A stretch of 20,093 nt of DNA from an uncultured Moraxella sp. (GCA_916720335.1 CAKAQU010000015.1:1-20093); one strand, 5' to 3'; shown: positions 1-7,208, counted from the first letter of the stretch. The notes: generated from the letters alone by a model not told the origin. Translations and numbers: made by a program.

Positions 1-1225
1 CCAAGCGTCCAATTACCAAGGTTGCAAATCCAAGCATGATGCCCGTAACAATATTGGCAGTCAAAACAATAAAAACAGCACAAACCAAGCCACTCATTGC
101 TTCAACAAAATCACTAAAATCAAGTTTTGAAACATTACTTAACATTAAAAGCCCAACATACATCAGCGCAGGGGCGGTCGCGTAACTGGGCACTAAAAAC
201 GCTAATGGCTGCAAAAATAGCATTGCTAAAAATAATAAACCCACAACAACGGCAACTAATCCAGTTTTGCCGCCAACGGCTGTTCCAGATGCTGATTCAA
301 TATAAACAGCAGCAGGGGCTGTGCCAAATAATCCTGACAATAAACTGGATGCAGAGTCTGCAGTAAGAGCTTTGCCACCGCCAATGATTTGTTCATTTTT
401 ATCAATTAAGCCTGCTTGTCCAGCGACAGCACGAATGGTTCCTGTGGCGTCAAAAACTGCGGTCATTACCAAAGCAAAAACTGCAGGCAACACTGTTTTA
501 TCTAAAGCACCAGCAATATCTAATTGAAAAAATAATGAATCATCACCAACATGTGGAATTTTGATGGGCGAGCCACTAAAGCTAACATTTGAATCAAATA
601 TTAAACCAATGGTTGTGATGGCGATGATAACCCATAAAATGCCCCCTTTTACTTGACGTTTTTCCAAACCAATAATTGCCGCCAAACCAAGCAATGACAT
701 AATGACGCCAAAGGATGTAAAATCACCCATTTTAACAGGTAGACCCGCATCATTTTTAACAACAAATCCAACGTTATTGGCGGCAATTAAAAGTAAAAAT
801 AAACCAATACCAATACCTGCTCCGTGAGCAATAGAGCTGGGTAGATTTTTTAAAATCCAAGTTCGAATGCCCGTGGCGGAAATTAGGGTAAAAAATACCC
901 CCATTAAAAAGATCGCTCCCAAAGCTACAGGTACACTAACTTTACTGCCTAAAACTAAGCTAAACGCGGTAAAAGCGGTTAAAGAAATGGCGCAGCCAAT
1001 CGCCATAGGTACATTTGCCAAAAAACCAATCAAGAGCGAGCCAAATCCTGCCACAAGGCAAGTAGCGATAAATACTGATTCAGCAGGAAATCCTGCTTGA
1101 GAAAGCATATTTGGAACCACAATCACTGAATAGACCATAGCTAAAAAAGTTGTAAAACCTGCTATGACTTCTTGACGAACGGTAGAGCCCCGTTCTTGGA
1201 TTTGAAAATAGGAAAGTAAAGACAT
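1..1225 (-). CDS. ghxP: Guanine/hypoxanthine permease, NCS2 family (partial, C-terminus off the window)
   Basis: Reading the minus strand from ATG at 1225 gives 408 codons open to the window edge. The product is a polytopic inner-membrane nucleobase:proton symporter of the AzgA-like branch of NCS2, importing guanine and hypoxanthine for purine salvage. The start region (QERGSTVRQEVIAGFTTFLA), the MTAVFDATGTIRAVAGQAGL stretch and ESASGTAVGGKTGL match what I remember of E. coli GhxP (YjcD) almost residue for residue, which favours GhxP over AdeP/AdeQ. Roughly 30-40 C-terminal residues are missing at the left edge. The start is supported by AGGA about ten bases upstream. It is transcribed away from the peroxiredoxin gene. 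Long plus-strand open frames inside it (127-527, 867-1100) are shadows. The specificity call comes from recalled similarity, not a search. Confidence 0.88.
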   Translation of the reverse strand, partial: MSLLSYFQIQERGSTVRQEVIAGFTTFLAMVYSVIVVPNMLSQAGFPAESVFIATCLVAGFGSLLIGFLANVPMAIGCAISLTAFTAFSLVLGSKVSVPVALGAIFLMGVFFTLISATGIRTWILKNLPSSIAHGAGIGIGLFLLLIAANNVGFVVKNDAGLPVKMGDFTSFGVIMSLLGLAAIIGLEKRQVKGGILWVIIAITTIGLIFDSNVSFSGSPIKIPHVGDDSLFFQLDIAGALDKTVLPAVFALVMTAVFDATGTIRAVAGQAGLIDKNEQIIGGGKALTADSASSLLSGLFGTAPAAVYIESASGTAVGGKTGLVAVVVGLLFLAMLFLQPLAFLVPSYATAPALMYVGLLMLSNVSKLDFSDFVEAMSGLVCAVFIVLTANIVTGIMLGFATLVIGRL

Positions 1226-1251
1226 CTACCGTCATCCTGTTTGCGTAAAAG

Positions 1252-1265
1252 CAGTAATTTTACTG
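1252..1265. promoter_or_regulatory. 14-bp perfect palindrome upstream of ghxP
   Basis: CAGTAATTTTACTG is a perfect inverted repeat (6-bp arms, 2-bp centre) 27-40 bp upstream of the permease start, in the 150-bp space shared with the divergent peroxiredoxin gene. It could be an operator in the permease 5' untranslated region. No regulator is identified, and AT-rich palindromes of this length can arise by chance. Confidence 0.3.
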
Positions 1266-1311
1266 TAAAGATAGAATTATTACAATTTTACAACTAAGAA
1301 TTTACAATATT

Positions 1312-1338
1312 TTGTTCAAAATTTTTTTTTGCTACAAT
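1312..1338 (+). promoter_or_regulatory. Candidate promoter of the peroxiredoxin gene
   Basis: TACAAT at 1333-1338 is a good -10 element. The best -35 is TTGTTC at 1312-1317, with a short 15-bp spacer. The transcript would start about 30 bases before the ATG at 1375. The -35 is poor, so this is tentative. Confidence 0.4.
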
Positions 1339-1374
1339 AGAACAATCTATTTTTAAGATTATTTGGATGAACTG

Positions 1375-1863
1375 ATGAAAAACACTGCTGAAACGCTGAT
1401 TTTGCCAGATTTTTTGGTAACTTTAGTACAAAAAATAGCCAATGAAACAATAGAGAGTAAACTTTCGTTAGTAAATTGGATAAAAGATGGTCAAAAAGGA
1501 TTAATTTTATATTTCTATCCTAAGGATAATACCCAAGGATGTACGATTCAAGCAGTTGATTTTACTAAAAATTTATCAAAATTAGCTGAAAAAGGCTATA
1601 CTGTTATTGGGGTGTCACCTGATGATGTGAGCTCACACAAAAAATTCATTCAAAAACACGATTTACAGATTGGGCTGATTTCTGATATTGAAAAACAGCT
1701 GTGTTATTATTTTGATGTATTTAAAGAAAAACAGCTGTATGGTAAAAAATATTTTGGTGTGGTGCGTTCTACTTTTATATTTGATAATCAAGGAAAAATT
1801 TTGGCAAGTTATCGTAATGTAAAAGCTAAAGAACATGTGCAAAACTTATTGGCGGTTTTATAA
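1375..1863 (+). CDS. bcp: Thioredoxin-dependent peroxiredoxin, Bcp/PrxQ type
   Basis: A 162-residue cytoplasmic thiol peroxidase that reduces hydrogen peroxide and organic peroxides. The peroxidatic site is seen as YPKDNTQGC, giving Pro49, Thr53 and Cys56, and the conserved Arg lies in VVRSTFIFD near the C-terminus. The usual Bcp text is PGCTTEACDF; here it is QGCTIQAVDF, so the resolving cysteine five residues after Cys56 is a valine (Val61). A second cysteine, Cys110, sits in KQLCYYF. The frame can be extended to a TTG at 1363, but ATG 1375 is preferred: GGATG lies five bases before it, and the family needs no extra N-terminal residues. The glycosyltransferase follows after 47 bases on the same strand and may be co-transcribed. 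The family call is secure; whether it works as a 1-Cys enzyme or uses Cys110 is open. Confidence 0.88.
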   Translation: MKNTAETLILPDFLVTLVQKIANETIESKLSLVNWIKDGQKGLILYFYPKDNTQGCTIQAVDFTKNLSKLAEKGYTVIGVSPDDVSSHKKFIQKHDLQIGLISDIEKQLCYYFDVFKEKQLYGKKYFGVVRSTFIFDNQGKILASYRNVKAKEHVQNLLAVL

Positions 1864-1910
1864 ATCATGATGGTACTGTTTATCAATAATCAATCCAACA
1901 AATTTAAGCA

Positions 1911-3095
1911 ATGAAAGTTTTGCATTTATTATCATCTTTAAAATACGATGAATCCGAACGTGGCATTTATGCCATCACTCACGCTATGGCAAAAGCAGGG
2001 CATAAATCGGTGGTGATTGGCTGCGCTGATAAAAATCACGAACTGGTTACTCGGCTTTTGCGAGATGATACAATTTATTATCAAATGGCCATGCCAAAAA
2101 AATCTTGGTGGGCGCTTCGGCATATTTTTCGGCTCAAGCATTTGATTGTACAGCATAAACCCGATATTATTCATGTGCATTCACGCACACCGGCATGGGT
2201 GCTACATATGTCAATGAGCTGGTTGCCAAAAGAAAAACGTCCAAAAGTTATTGCAACGGTGTATGGTTTTTATCCTTTGAATTCATACACTAAAGCACTA
2301 TTTTTTGCTGATATCATCATTAGCGCTTCTCGTAGCATTGACCGATATTTAAAGGAAAATTTAGCAGCCAAACAAGAAGAATCACCTGATGGTTTTGCTG
2401 ATAAATTAACCAAAAAAATTATTTGTGTACGTCGCGGTGTCGACGTTAAAAAATATCCTTATCGTCATCATTCTTCTGTGCATTGGCTACAAAACGTTTT
2501 TGCTCAACACCCTGAATTAGAATATAAAAAATGGCTAGTCTTTCCAACTCCTATCGGTAGCGAGTATGGACAGGATTGGTTGATTGATATTTTGGGTAAT
2601 CTACAAGAAAAATTTCCAAAAATTCACGCTGTAATTATGGATGATGACTTAGCTACTGCCAACGAACTTGATTTGGCTCAAGAAGAATTTGTGCAAAAAT
2701 TGTATGCATTGGATTTACAAAAACGTGTTACTTTTGTGGGTAAAAGACCGCCTGACATGCGAGAATGGCTGGCGTCGGCAGATATTGTTTTGGCGCTGGC
2801 AAATTACCCTGAAAGTATTGGTATTACAGCCATTCAAGCAGTTCATTTAGGTACTCCTGTGATTGGTTGGTCAAAAGGGGCGTTTGCAGATATTTTGACA
2901 ATAACTTATCCGCAAGGTTTGGTTAAAGAAGAAACCGCATTTGCTTTGTGTAAATCAGTGAAGTTTCACTTACAAAATCCCATTCGCCCCGCCATAACTC
3001 ATGAATATACTATCGAAGAAATGGTGAAAAATACATTAAATATTTATCAAAATTTAATTAATCCAGATGCCAAAAAAATAAAAACCCTGAAATAA
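1911..3095 (+). CDS. Glycosyltransferase family 4 (GT-B fold), probably cell-envelope glycan synthesis
   Basis: A 394-residue protein with two Rossmann-like halves. The N-terminal acceptor half begins MKVLHLLSSL and carries DIIHVHSRTP (residues 85-94). The C-terminal donor half carries VTFVGKRPPDMREWLASADI and the sugar-nucleotide binding stretch ANYPESIGITAIQAVHLGTPVIG (about 298-319). In most GT4 enzymes the donor motif is E-x7-E; here it reads Glu301...Gln309, so the second acid is replaced by an amide. No membrane segment or signal peptide is seen, suggesting a cytoplasmic or membrane-peripheral enzyme, likely acting on lipooligosaccharide or another surface glycan. Donor and acceptor cannot be told from sequence. 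It follows bcp by 47 bases; no other glycan gene is adjacent, so context does not refine the role. The ribosome-binding site is weak. Confidence 0.8.
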   Translation: MKVLHLLSSLKYDESERGIYAITHAMAKAGHKSVVIGCADKNHELVTRLLRDDTIYYQMAMPKKSWWALRHIFRLKHLIVQHKPDIIHVHSRTPAWVLHMSMSWLPKEKRPKVIATVYGFYPLNSYTKALFFADIIISASRSIDRYLKENLAAKQEESPDGFADKLTKKIICVRRGVDVKKYPYRHHSSVHWLQNVFAQHPELEYKKWLVFPTPIGSEYGQDWLIDILGNLQEKFPKIHAVIMDDDLATANELDLAQEEFVQKLYALDLQKRVTFVGKRPPDMREWLASADIVLALANYPESIGITAIQAVHLGTPVIGWSKGAFADILTITYPQGLVKEETAFALCKSVKFHLQNPIRPAITHEYTIEEMVKNTLNIYQNLINPDAKKIKTLK

Positions 3096-3146
3096 AAATT
3101 TAAAAACAAAACAATTGGACGATAAACAATCAAAAATAGAAAACAG

Positions 3147-3175
3147 TTTACAAATATTCTAAATTATTTTATAAT
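3147..3175 (+). promoter_or_regulatory. Sigma-70 promoter of the lipoprotein gene
   Basis: TTTACA (3147-3152), a 17-bp spacer and TATAAT (3170-3175) form a near-consensus promoter whose transcript would begin about 28 bases before the ATG at 3211. AAGGG at 3200-3204 is the ribosome-binding site. This separates the lipoprotein from the upstream glycosyltransferase transcript. Confidence 0.7.
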
Positions 3176-3210
3176 CAAGATATTAACTTATTGTTAAATA
3201 AGGGTTATTT

Positions 3211-3912
3211 ATGAAAAAATTTGCTACTCAAACCGTACTTGCTGCAATGTTGGGTTCTGTTGTTTTGTCGGGCTGTGCCACTAAAACCTTAATGACTAAA
3301 GATTCTGGTGGTAGCTATGTTAAAAAAACCAGACAAACATTGGTTGAAGATTCAGTTTTGGCTTTTGGTAAGCCTGCTACTCGTATAGCCAATGCACCTG
3401 ATGATGCAGTGGTGATTGTTGGGCAAAAACACAGTTATGTTTTGACTCAAGGTGGGTCAGAATTCACTAGTTTGCTTGGGTATTTAGACCCAGACTATGT
3501 GAGTCTGCGTGAGCCGCTTGATTTTTATTCAGCAAATAATGATGGAAAGTTTACAGGAACGTTGGCTTTAAAATACACACGACTCAAAGAAGATTTTAGC
3601 AAAAAAGATGCTCAATTTTTCCTAAAACATAATGTTAAGGAATGCACCACATATAACGAAAAAGAACTACAAGCCCAAAGTTTTTGTTTTAATATTAGTT
3701 TAGAAGGTGCGGTATATCCCGTTGTGAGCAATCAACACAGTCTAAAATCTTTAAGCCGTCTTTATCCTGTAACCATCTATACCACCAAAGAAGAGACCGC
3801 TTATCGTAAAGGCGACAGCGACCCTGTAGAAAAATTGGTTTTATTTCCATTTGCGGTAGCTTTTGATGTGGTTACGCTCCCCTTTCAGGCATTAAAGAAA
3901 ATTTTTAATTGA
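3211..3912 (+). CDS. Putative lipoprotein of unknown function
   Basis: A 233-residue protein with a clear lipoprotein signal: MKK, a hydrophobic stretch and the lipobox LSGC, placing the lipidated cysteine at residue 22. After export and lipidation it should be anchored in the outer or inner membrane. The mature part is mostly polar, with two internal cysteines (CTTYNEKELQAQSFC, roughly 144-158) that could form a disulfide in the periplasm. The C-terminal stretch LVLFPFAVAFDVVTLPFQALKKIFN is hydrophobic and loosely resembles the end of small YceK/YidQ-type lipoproteins, but I do not recognise the family with confidence. It has its own promoter and ribosome-binding site and stands alone between the glycosyltransferase and rpsT. 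Confidence 0.75.
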   Translation: MKKFATQTVLAAMLGSVVLSGCATKTLMTKDSGGSYVKKTRQTLVEDSVLAFGKPATRIANAPDDAVVIVGQKHSYVLTQGGSEFTSLLGYLDPDYVSLREPLDFYSANNDGKFTGTLALKYTRLKEDFSKKDAQFFLKHNVKECTTYNEKELQAQSFCFNISLEGAVYPVVSNQHSLKSLSRLYPVTIYTTKEETAYRKGDSDPVEKLVLFPFAVAFDVVTLPFQALKKIFN

Positions 3913-3947
3913 TTGAGCTAAAAACGGCAATTTTTCAGGTAAAAATC

Positions 3948-3976
3948 TTGTGTAACATCTGAAAATTTAGTAGAAT
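3948..3976 (+). promoter_or_regulatory. Promoter of rpsT
   Basis: TTGTGT (3948-3953), a 17-bp spacer and TAGAAT (3971-3976) give a plausible sigma-70 promoter. The transcript would start near 3983 and carry about 120 bases of leader before the rpsT ATG. The leader contains the pair TTAGGCA / TGCCTGA, able to form a 7-bp helix closing most of the leader, a possible basis for S20 autoregulation. Confidence 0.55.
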
Positions 3977-4101
3977 AGGCGGATTGTGTTAGGCAACGTG
4001 TCTCCTTTGTTAATAATAACATTGGTAATTCGGTGGCTGCCTGAATTATCGCCTACACTAAGTGAAGCCCTTTTTATTTTTACCTTAGTTAAGGATTTAT
4101 T

Positions 4102-4368
4102 ATGGCAAACTCAGCCCAAGCTCGCAAACGCGCTCGTCAAAACGTAAAACAACGCGCTAAAAATATATCACAACGTTCTATGGTTCGCACTTACATCAAA
4201 CGTGTCGTTGCCGCTATTGAAGCAAAATCTTACGAATTGGCAACCGAAGCCTATAAAAAAGCAGTACCTGTAATTGACCGTATGGCAGACAAAGGCATTA
4301 TCCACAAAAATAAAGCCGCTCGTCATAAAAGCCGCTTAAATAAAGCAATCAAAGCATTGCAAGCCTAA
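4102..4368 (+). CDS. rpsT: 30S ribosomal protein S20
   Basis: An 88-residue basic protein beginning MANSAQARKRARQNVKQR, the typical S20 N-terminus, and ending NKAARHKSRLNKAIKALQA, the conserved helix that packs on 16S rRNA. S20 binds 16S rRNA early in assembly of the small subunit. Length is normal for the family. It is a single-gene unit with its own promoter about 125 bases upstream and a strong hairpin terminator 20 bases downstream. In other bacteria S20 represses its own translation; the structured leader here would fit that, but no specific binding site was recognised. Confidence 0.97.
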   Translation: MANSAQARKRARQNVKQRAKNISQRSMVRTYIKRVVAAIEAKSYELATEAYKKAVPVIDRMADKGIIHKNKAARHKSRLNKAIKALQA

Positions 4369-4386
4369 GTTTATTTTAGGTAAAAC

Positions 4387-4417
4387 AAAAAGAGTGTTAT
4401 AAAACACTCTTTTTTTT
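4387..4417. terminator. Bidirectional rho-independent terminator between rpsT and panD
   Basis: AGAGTGTT (4391-4398) and AACACTCT (4403-4410) form an 8-bp stem with a 4-base loop. A-rich sequence precedes it and a run of T follows. On the plus strand it ends rpsT. On the minus strand the stem is followed by TTTTTGTTTT, so it can also end the panD transcript, whose stop codon lies about 24 bases away. Confidence 0.9.
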
Positions 4418-4440
4418 ATTTCTAAAACTAATAAACGATA

Positions 4441-4824
4441 CTATAAAACAGTATTGGCTGGTTCATAGGATAGGGTATCAGTAATTTGATTGCGTTCATC
4501 CACTAAAACAACCTTTGGCAAATGGGTTTTAATTTCATCAGTGGATAATAAAACATAAGACATAATAATCACAACATCGCCTTCTTGAACAAGGCGTGCT
4601 GCCGCGCCATTAAGGCAAACCTCGCCACTGCCACGTCTGCCGGCAATGGTATAAGTTTCAAAACGTTCACCGTTATTGTTATTAACAATTTGCACTTTTT
4701 CATTAATATCAATGCCAGCGGCTTCTAATAAATCAACATCAACTGTGATGCTGCCAACGTAATTTAGATTTGCCCCTGTAACAGTGGCGCGGTGAATTTT
4801 TCCACCCAAAAAAGTTTTAAACAT
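4441..4824 (-). CDS. panD: Aspartate 1-decarboxylase precursor
   Basis: This 127-residue proenzyme makes beta-alanine from L-aspartate for pantothenate and coenzyme A. The N-terminus MFKTFLGGKIHRATVTGANLNYVGSITVD holds Lys9 and the Gly24-Ser25 self-cleavage site that turns Ser25 into the pyruvoyl cofactor. Arg54 and Tyr58 of the active site are seen in RFETYTIAGRRGSGEV. Length is normal. The frame can be read from a TTG at 4842, but that adds six residues not found in the family; ATG 4824 has an AAGAG element upstream and is preferred. The preceding small ribbon-helix-helix gene stops 18 bases upstream, so the two are probably one transcript. The transcript can end at the shared hairpin near 4400. 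Confidence 0.95.
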   Translation of the reverse strand: MFKTFLGGKIHRATVTGANLNYVGSITVDVDLLEAAGIDINEKVQIVNNNNGERFETYTIAGRRGSGEVCLNGAAARLVQEGDVVIIMSYVLLSTDEIKTHLPKVVLVDERNQITDTLSYEPANTVL

Positions 4825-4842
4825 AGATAACTCTTTTATCAA

Positions 4843-5007
4843 TTACTCTTTTAATGTAGATTGGCGATGTTCTTTAACATAATCAATCATGCAATCACGT
4901 AACAGCTGACTGGCAGTTCGATTATTTTCTTTGGCAGCTTTTTTAAATTGTTCTACCAAAGTTCTACCAACACGCATATTAAATGTCGTTTGTTCTTCAT
5001 TGCTCAT
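4843..5007 (-). CDS. Small ribbon-helix-helix DNA-binding protein
   Basis: A 54-residue protein starting at the ATG at 5007 (MSNEEQTTFNMRVGRTLVEQ...). The pattern fits an Arc/MetJ-type ribbon-helix-helix fold: a strand TTFNMRV with alternating side chains for the DNA groove, helix A from about 14 to 28 (RTLVEQFKKAAKENN), then helix B from about 29 to 46 (RTASQLLRDCMIDYVKEH). The open frame extends upstream to 5247, but that part overlaps the neighbouring transporter gene and its terminator and is not plausible protein. GGGA lies about eleven bases before the start. Such proteins act as dimers and are often repressors or antitoxins; no toxin partner is present. It is followed after 18 bases by panD, so it may regulate this operon. 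The target is unknown. Confidence 0.75.
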   Translation of the reverse strand: MSNEEQTTFNMRVGRTLVEQFKKAAKENNRTASQLLRDCMIDYVKEHRQSTLKE

Positions 5008-5020
5008 TTTTTTTGTCCCA

Positions 5021-5026
5021 TTATAA
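5021..5026 (-). promoter_or_regulatory. -10 element of the RHH-panD unit
   Basis: On the minus strand a perfect TATAAT lies about 14 bases before the ATG at 5007, with TTGCCT 18 bp further upstream as a weak -35. Initiation here would give a very short leader. The upstream transporter ends in a terminator, so the RHH-panD pair needs its own promoter. Confidence 0.45.
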
Positions 5027-5124
5027 AACTTAATAGCCGAATTAGGCAAATTATTCGTATCAAAAAATTGGTATAATTGCGTAAATGGCAACTTACAGGC
5101 ATTAATTTTAACTGATATTAAAAC

Positions 5125-5156
5125 AAAAAACCACCTGATTTCCAGATGGTTTTTTG
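5125..5156 (-). terminator. Rho-independent terminator of the DUF3360 transporter gene
   Basis: Just after the transporter stop (5168) the minus strand reads AAAAAACCATCTG, a 5-base loop, then CAGGTGGTTTTTT and further T. This is a hairpin with one mismatch and a U tract. It separates the transporter from the RHH-panD unit. Confidence 0.8.
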
Positions 5157-5167
5157 GTTTTTTTACA

Positions 5168-6670
5168 TTAAGTTCTAAATTGTGGGAAGAAGGCAGGAAT
5201 GCCGGGAAGCATACCCACAGCGCCCATAGCAAGGCAAAGAATGACAAATCCAGTCATTGGAATGACAACACGACCTGCAAAGCCCAGCTCAATACTGCGT
5301 TTTTTGTCGCCAATCAAACCTAAGTTATCCAACATCATTGTTAAAGACCAGCCAAAAACAGGGTTTACCAAAGCAGATGCAAAAACAACAATGGCAGCCG
5401 ATTGAGTGGTTTTACCTTTGCGAGTCATTTCCATGCCAGCTTCTAATAACGGCACAAATACCGCAACAATCAACGCAACACTCAGTACAGGTTGCCAGAT
5501 TGCTAAATCCATTGGGTAGCCCCAGATACTGGCAATAATACAAAATAGGGCAGTTAAGATTGCACCAGCTGGAATCGGACGTTTGGCAATCGCCGCTGGA
5601 ACGATGTAAGTTCCCCAAGATGATGTAAAGTTTGCTCCGCCAAGCGCTGAACCAATGGCCTGTCTGATAGAGCAAGTAACCATAGTATCATCAACATCCA
5701 TATGGGTTCGGTCGGTGTGATTTGGATAACTGATTTTTTGGAAGACTTTATGACCTAAGAAATCTGGTGGCCACATAGCAACTGCCAAGACTGCAAAAGG
5801 AAAGACCACAATAAAGGCTTTGGCGTCAGGCAAACCCAATGTCCAGCCAGTGTTTTCGCCCCACCAGTACATTGGACTCATGTTTGGTAGACCCGGTGCG
5901 GTTTTAAATTCAAATGGCGCACCAAAGATAAAAGCTAAAAATCCCGCCAAGGCGCAGCCAATCGGCACAGCAAGCCAACGTTTTTGCCAATGCTCAAGTA
6001 GGGCATACATAATGATGGTGGCAATGATGATGACAAAAGCCAAATGAGGTATTTCTATGGCTTTTGCCCAATCGATTAGTTTATTGACCTGTCCGATGGT
6101 ACCTACAAAACCCAAATACAACAAAAGACCACCTGCAACCCCATCACTGGTTAGTTTGGTCATCAAACTTCCGCCCTTTAATAGACTTAAAATAAGTCCA
6201 AATACGGCAATGGAAATACCGAACGCCAATGGGTGTCCGCCTGCTGCAACGACAATAGGGATTAGTGGGATTAGCGGTCCATGCGTCCCGGGCAAATTTG
6301 ATGTTGGCAGGATAAAACCAGAAAAAATCACCACCAAAATAGCTGCGATTAAAAGTTCATAACGCACGTTTTCTAAAATAAAACCATCACCCAACCCCAA
6401 AGGTGCTGCAAAAGCTGCCGCCATAGCGCCAACCATAACAATTTTACCGATGGTGCCTGCCATTGCAGCAATGGCGTCTTCAGGTTCAAAGCGATAGTCT
6501 TTAAAAGGTAGGTTAATACTCCAACGCTTTGGCTTCATGATTTGCAATTCATGCGCTAGATATTCATCACGGGTATTAAAATTAGAACTTGGCTTGTGAA
6601 GCTCAGTATAACTTTTATTTTGTATTTCGCGAAGCCTCTCTTCGCTTAATGTTGTATTGATATCACTCAC
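5168..6670 (-). CDS. DUF3360-family membrane protein, putative SulP/NCS2-like transporter
   Basis: A 500-residue polytopic membrane protein. About 70 polar N-terminal residues (SYTELHKPSSNFNTRDEYLAHELQIMKPKRW) are followed by roughly a dozen hydrophobic segments. The stretch PTSNLPGTHGPLIPLIPIVVAAGGHP (about 121-146) resembles the substrate-site loop of SulP and NCS2 carriers. MWPPDFLGHKVFQ, DVDDTMVTCSIRQ, SSWGTYIVPAAIAKRPIP and ASALVNPVFGWSLTMMLDNLGLIGDK match the pattern I recall for DUF3360 (PF11840), found in Vibrio, Acinetobacter and relatives. Length fits that family. Substrate is unknown; an anion or nucleobase is a guess from the fold. The start is GTG at 6670, supported by a perfect AAGGAG six bases upstream. 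It has its own strong promoter and terminator, so it is a single-gene unit, divergent from yacG. Confidence 0.8.
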   Translation of the reverse strand: MSDINTTLSEERLREIQNKSYTELHKPSSNFNTRDEYLAHELQIMKPKRWSINLPFKDYRFEPEDAIAAMAGTIGKIVMVGAMAAAFAAPLGLGDGFILENVRYELLIAAILVVIFSGFILPTSNLPGTHGPLIPLIPIVVAAGGHPLAFGISIAVFGLILSLLKGGSLMTKLTSDGVAGGLLLYLGFVGTIGQVNKLIDWAKAIEIPHLAFVIIIATIIMYALLEHWQKRWLAVPIGCALAGFLAFIFGAPFEFKTAPGLPNMSPMYWWGENTGWTLGLPDAKAFIVVFPFAVLAVAMWPPDFLGHKVFQKISYPNHTDRTHMDVDDTMVTCSIRQAIGSALGGANFTSSWGTYIVPAAIAKRPIPAGAILTALFCIIASIWGYPMDLAIWQPVLSVALIVAVFVPLLEAGMEMTRKGKTTQSAAIVVFASALVNPVFGWSLTMMLDNLGLIGDKKRSIELGFAGRVVIPMTGFVILCLAMGAVGMLPGIPAFFPQFRT

Positions 6671-6781
6671 AAAATACTCCTTAAGTTGCGATGATAAAAC
6701 ATCTTAAATCCCTGTCTTTCCATAATCATGATACTGAAAAACAATTTTAAGACATTTCAAGGTTAAAAAACCTCTTGGCTG

Positions 6782-6810
6782 ATTATAACTTGCTTTTTAA
6801 TCGCTGTCAT
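6782..6810 (-). promoter_or_regulatory. Strong sigma-70 promoter of the DUF3360 gene
   Basis: On the minus strand ATGACA (6805-6810), a 17-bp spacer and TATAAT (6782-6787) form a promoter one base from consensus. The transcript begins near 6775, about 105 bases before the GTG start. A short hairpin (AGGTT/AACCT) lies at its 5' end. This accounts for the left half of the 328-bp space 6671-6998. Confidence 0.75.
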
Positions 6811-6874
6811 GTAATTTTTTATTTTTTATATGATTTTTTGATTGATAAATAACTTAAATCAATCGCTGGTCTTA

Positions 6875-6902
6875 TTGATGCAGTTATGGACTGTGATAAA
6901 AT
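6875..6902 (+). promoter_or_regulatory. Candidate promoter of yacG-argD
   Basis: TTGATG (6875-6880), a 16-bp spacer and TAAAAT (6897-6902) are the best plus-strand promoter in the space before yacG, leaving a leader of about 90 bases. The rest of the space (6903-6998) is AT-rich, with no further feature I can support. Confidence 0.45.
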
Positions 6903-6998
6903 GGCTGTGTTACAATAAATTGCTTAAATCAAAGTAATTTTAAGTAAAACGGTTTTAATAAAAATACGTTCAATCAAACCAGTTTAAGTAAATGCACT

Positions 6999-7208
6999 AT
7001 GAATCAACCAATCCATCTAACCTGTCCGCGTTGTCAAAAATCGACCATCTGGCAAAATAACCCTTATCGCCCCTTTTGCAGTGAGCGGTGCAAACTGATT
7101 GATTTGGGCGCATGGGCAGCTGAAGATTATAAAATTACCGCTGAAGATTCTCCTTTTAGTGAAAAAAGTGGTGAAGAAAGTGGTAAAGACATTGGTAGAA
7201 AAGATTAA
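6999..7208 (+). CDS. yacG: DNA gyrase inhibitor YacG, zinc-binding
   Basis: A 69-residue cytoplasmic protein. The zinc site is complete: CPRC (residues 9-12) and CSERC (27-31), followed by the family signature KLIDLGAWAAEDYKI. In E. coli YacG binds the GyrB C-terminal region and prevents gyrase from binding DNA. The tail is short and acidic to polar (EDSPFSEKSGEESGKDIGRKD). It is followed by argD after 66 bases on the same strand, an unusual partner; yacG often sits near coaE or pilin-processing genes. No good ribosome-binding site is visible. Confidence 0.92.
   Translation: MNQPIHLTCPRCQKSTIWQNNPYRPFCSERCKLIDLGAWAAEDYKITAEDSPFSEKSGEESGKDIGRKD

Noticed and set aside
127..527. Two plus-strand open frames inside the permease gene
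   Set aside because: Antisense shadows of ghxP, whose minus-strand reading matches a known family throughout.
1226..1374. Purine riboswitch in front of ghxP
   Set aside because: No conserved purine-aptamer helices or loop motifs could be found; only a short palindrome is present.
5008..5247. N-terminal extension of the ribbon-helix-helix gene
   Set aside because: It overlaps the transporter 3' end and runs through that gene's terminator; the added residues do not look like protein, and ATG 5007 starts the fold properly.
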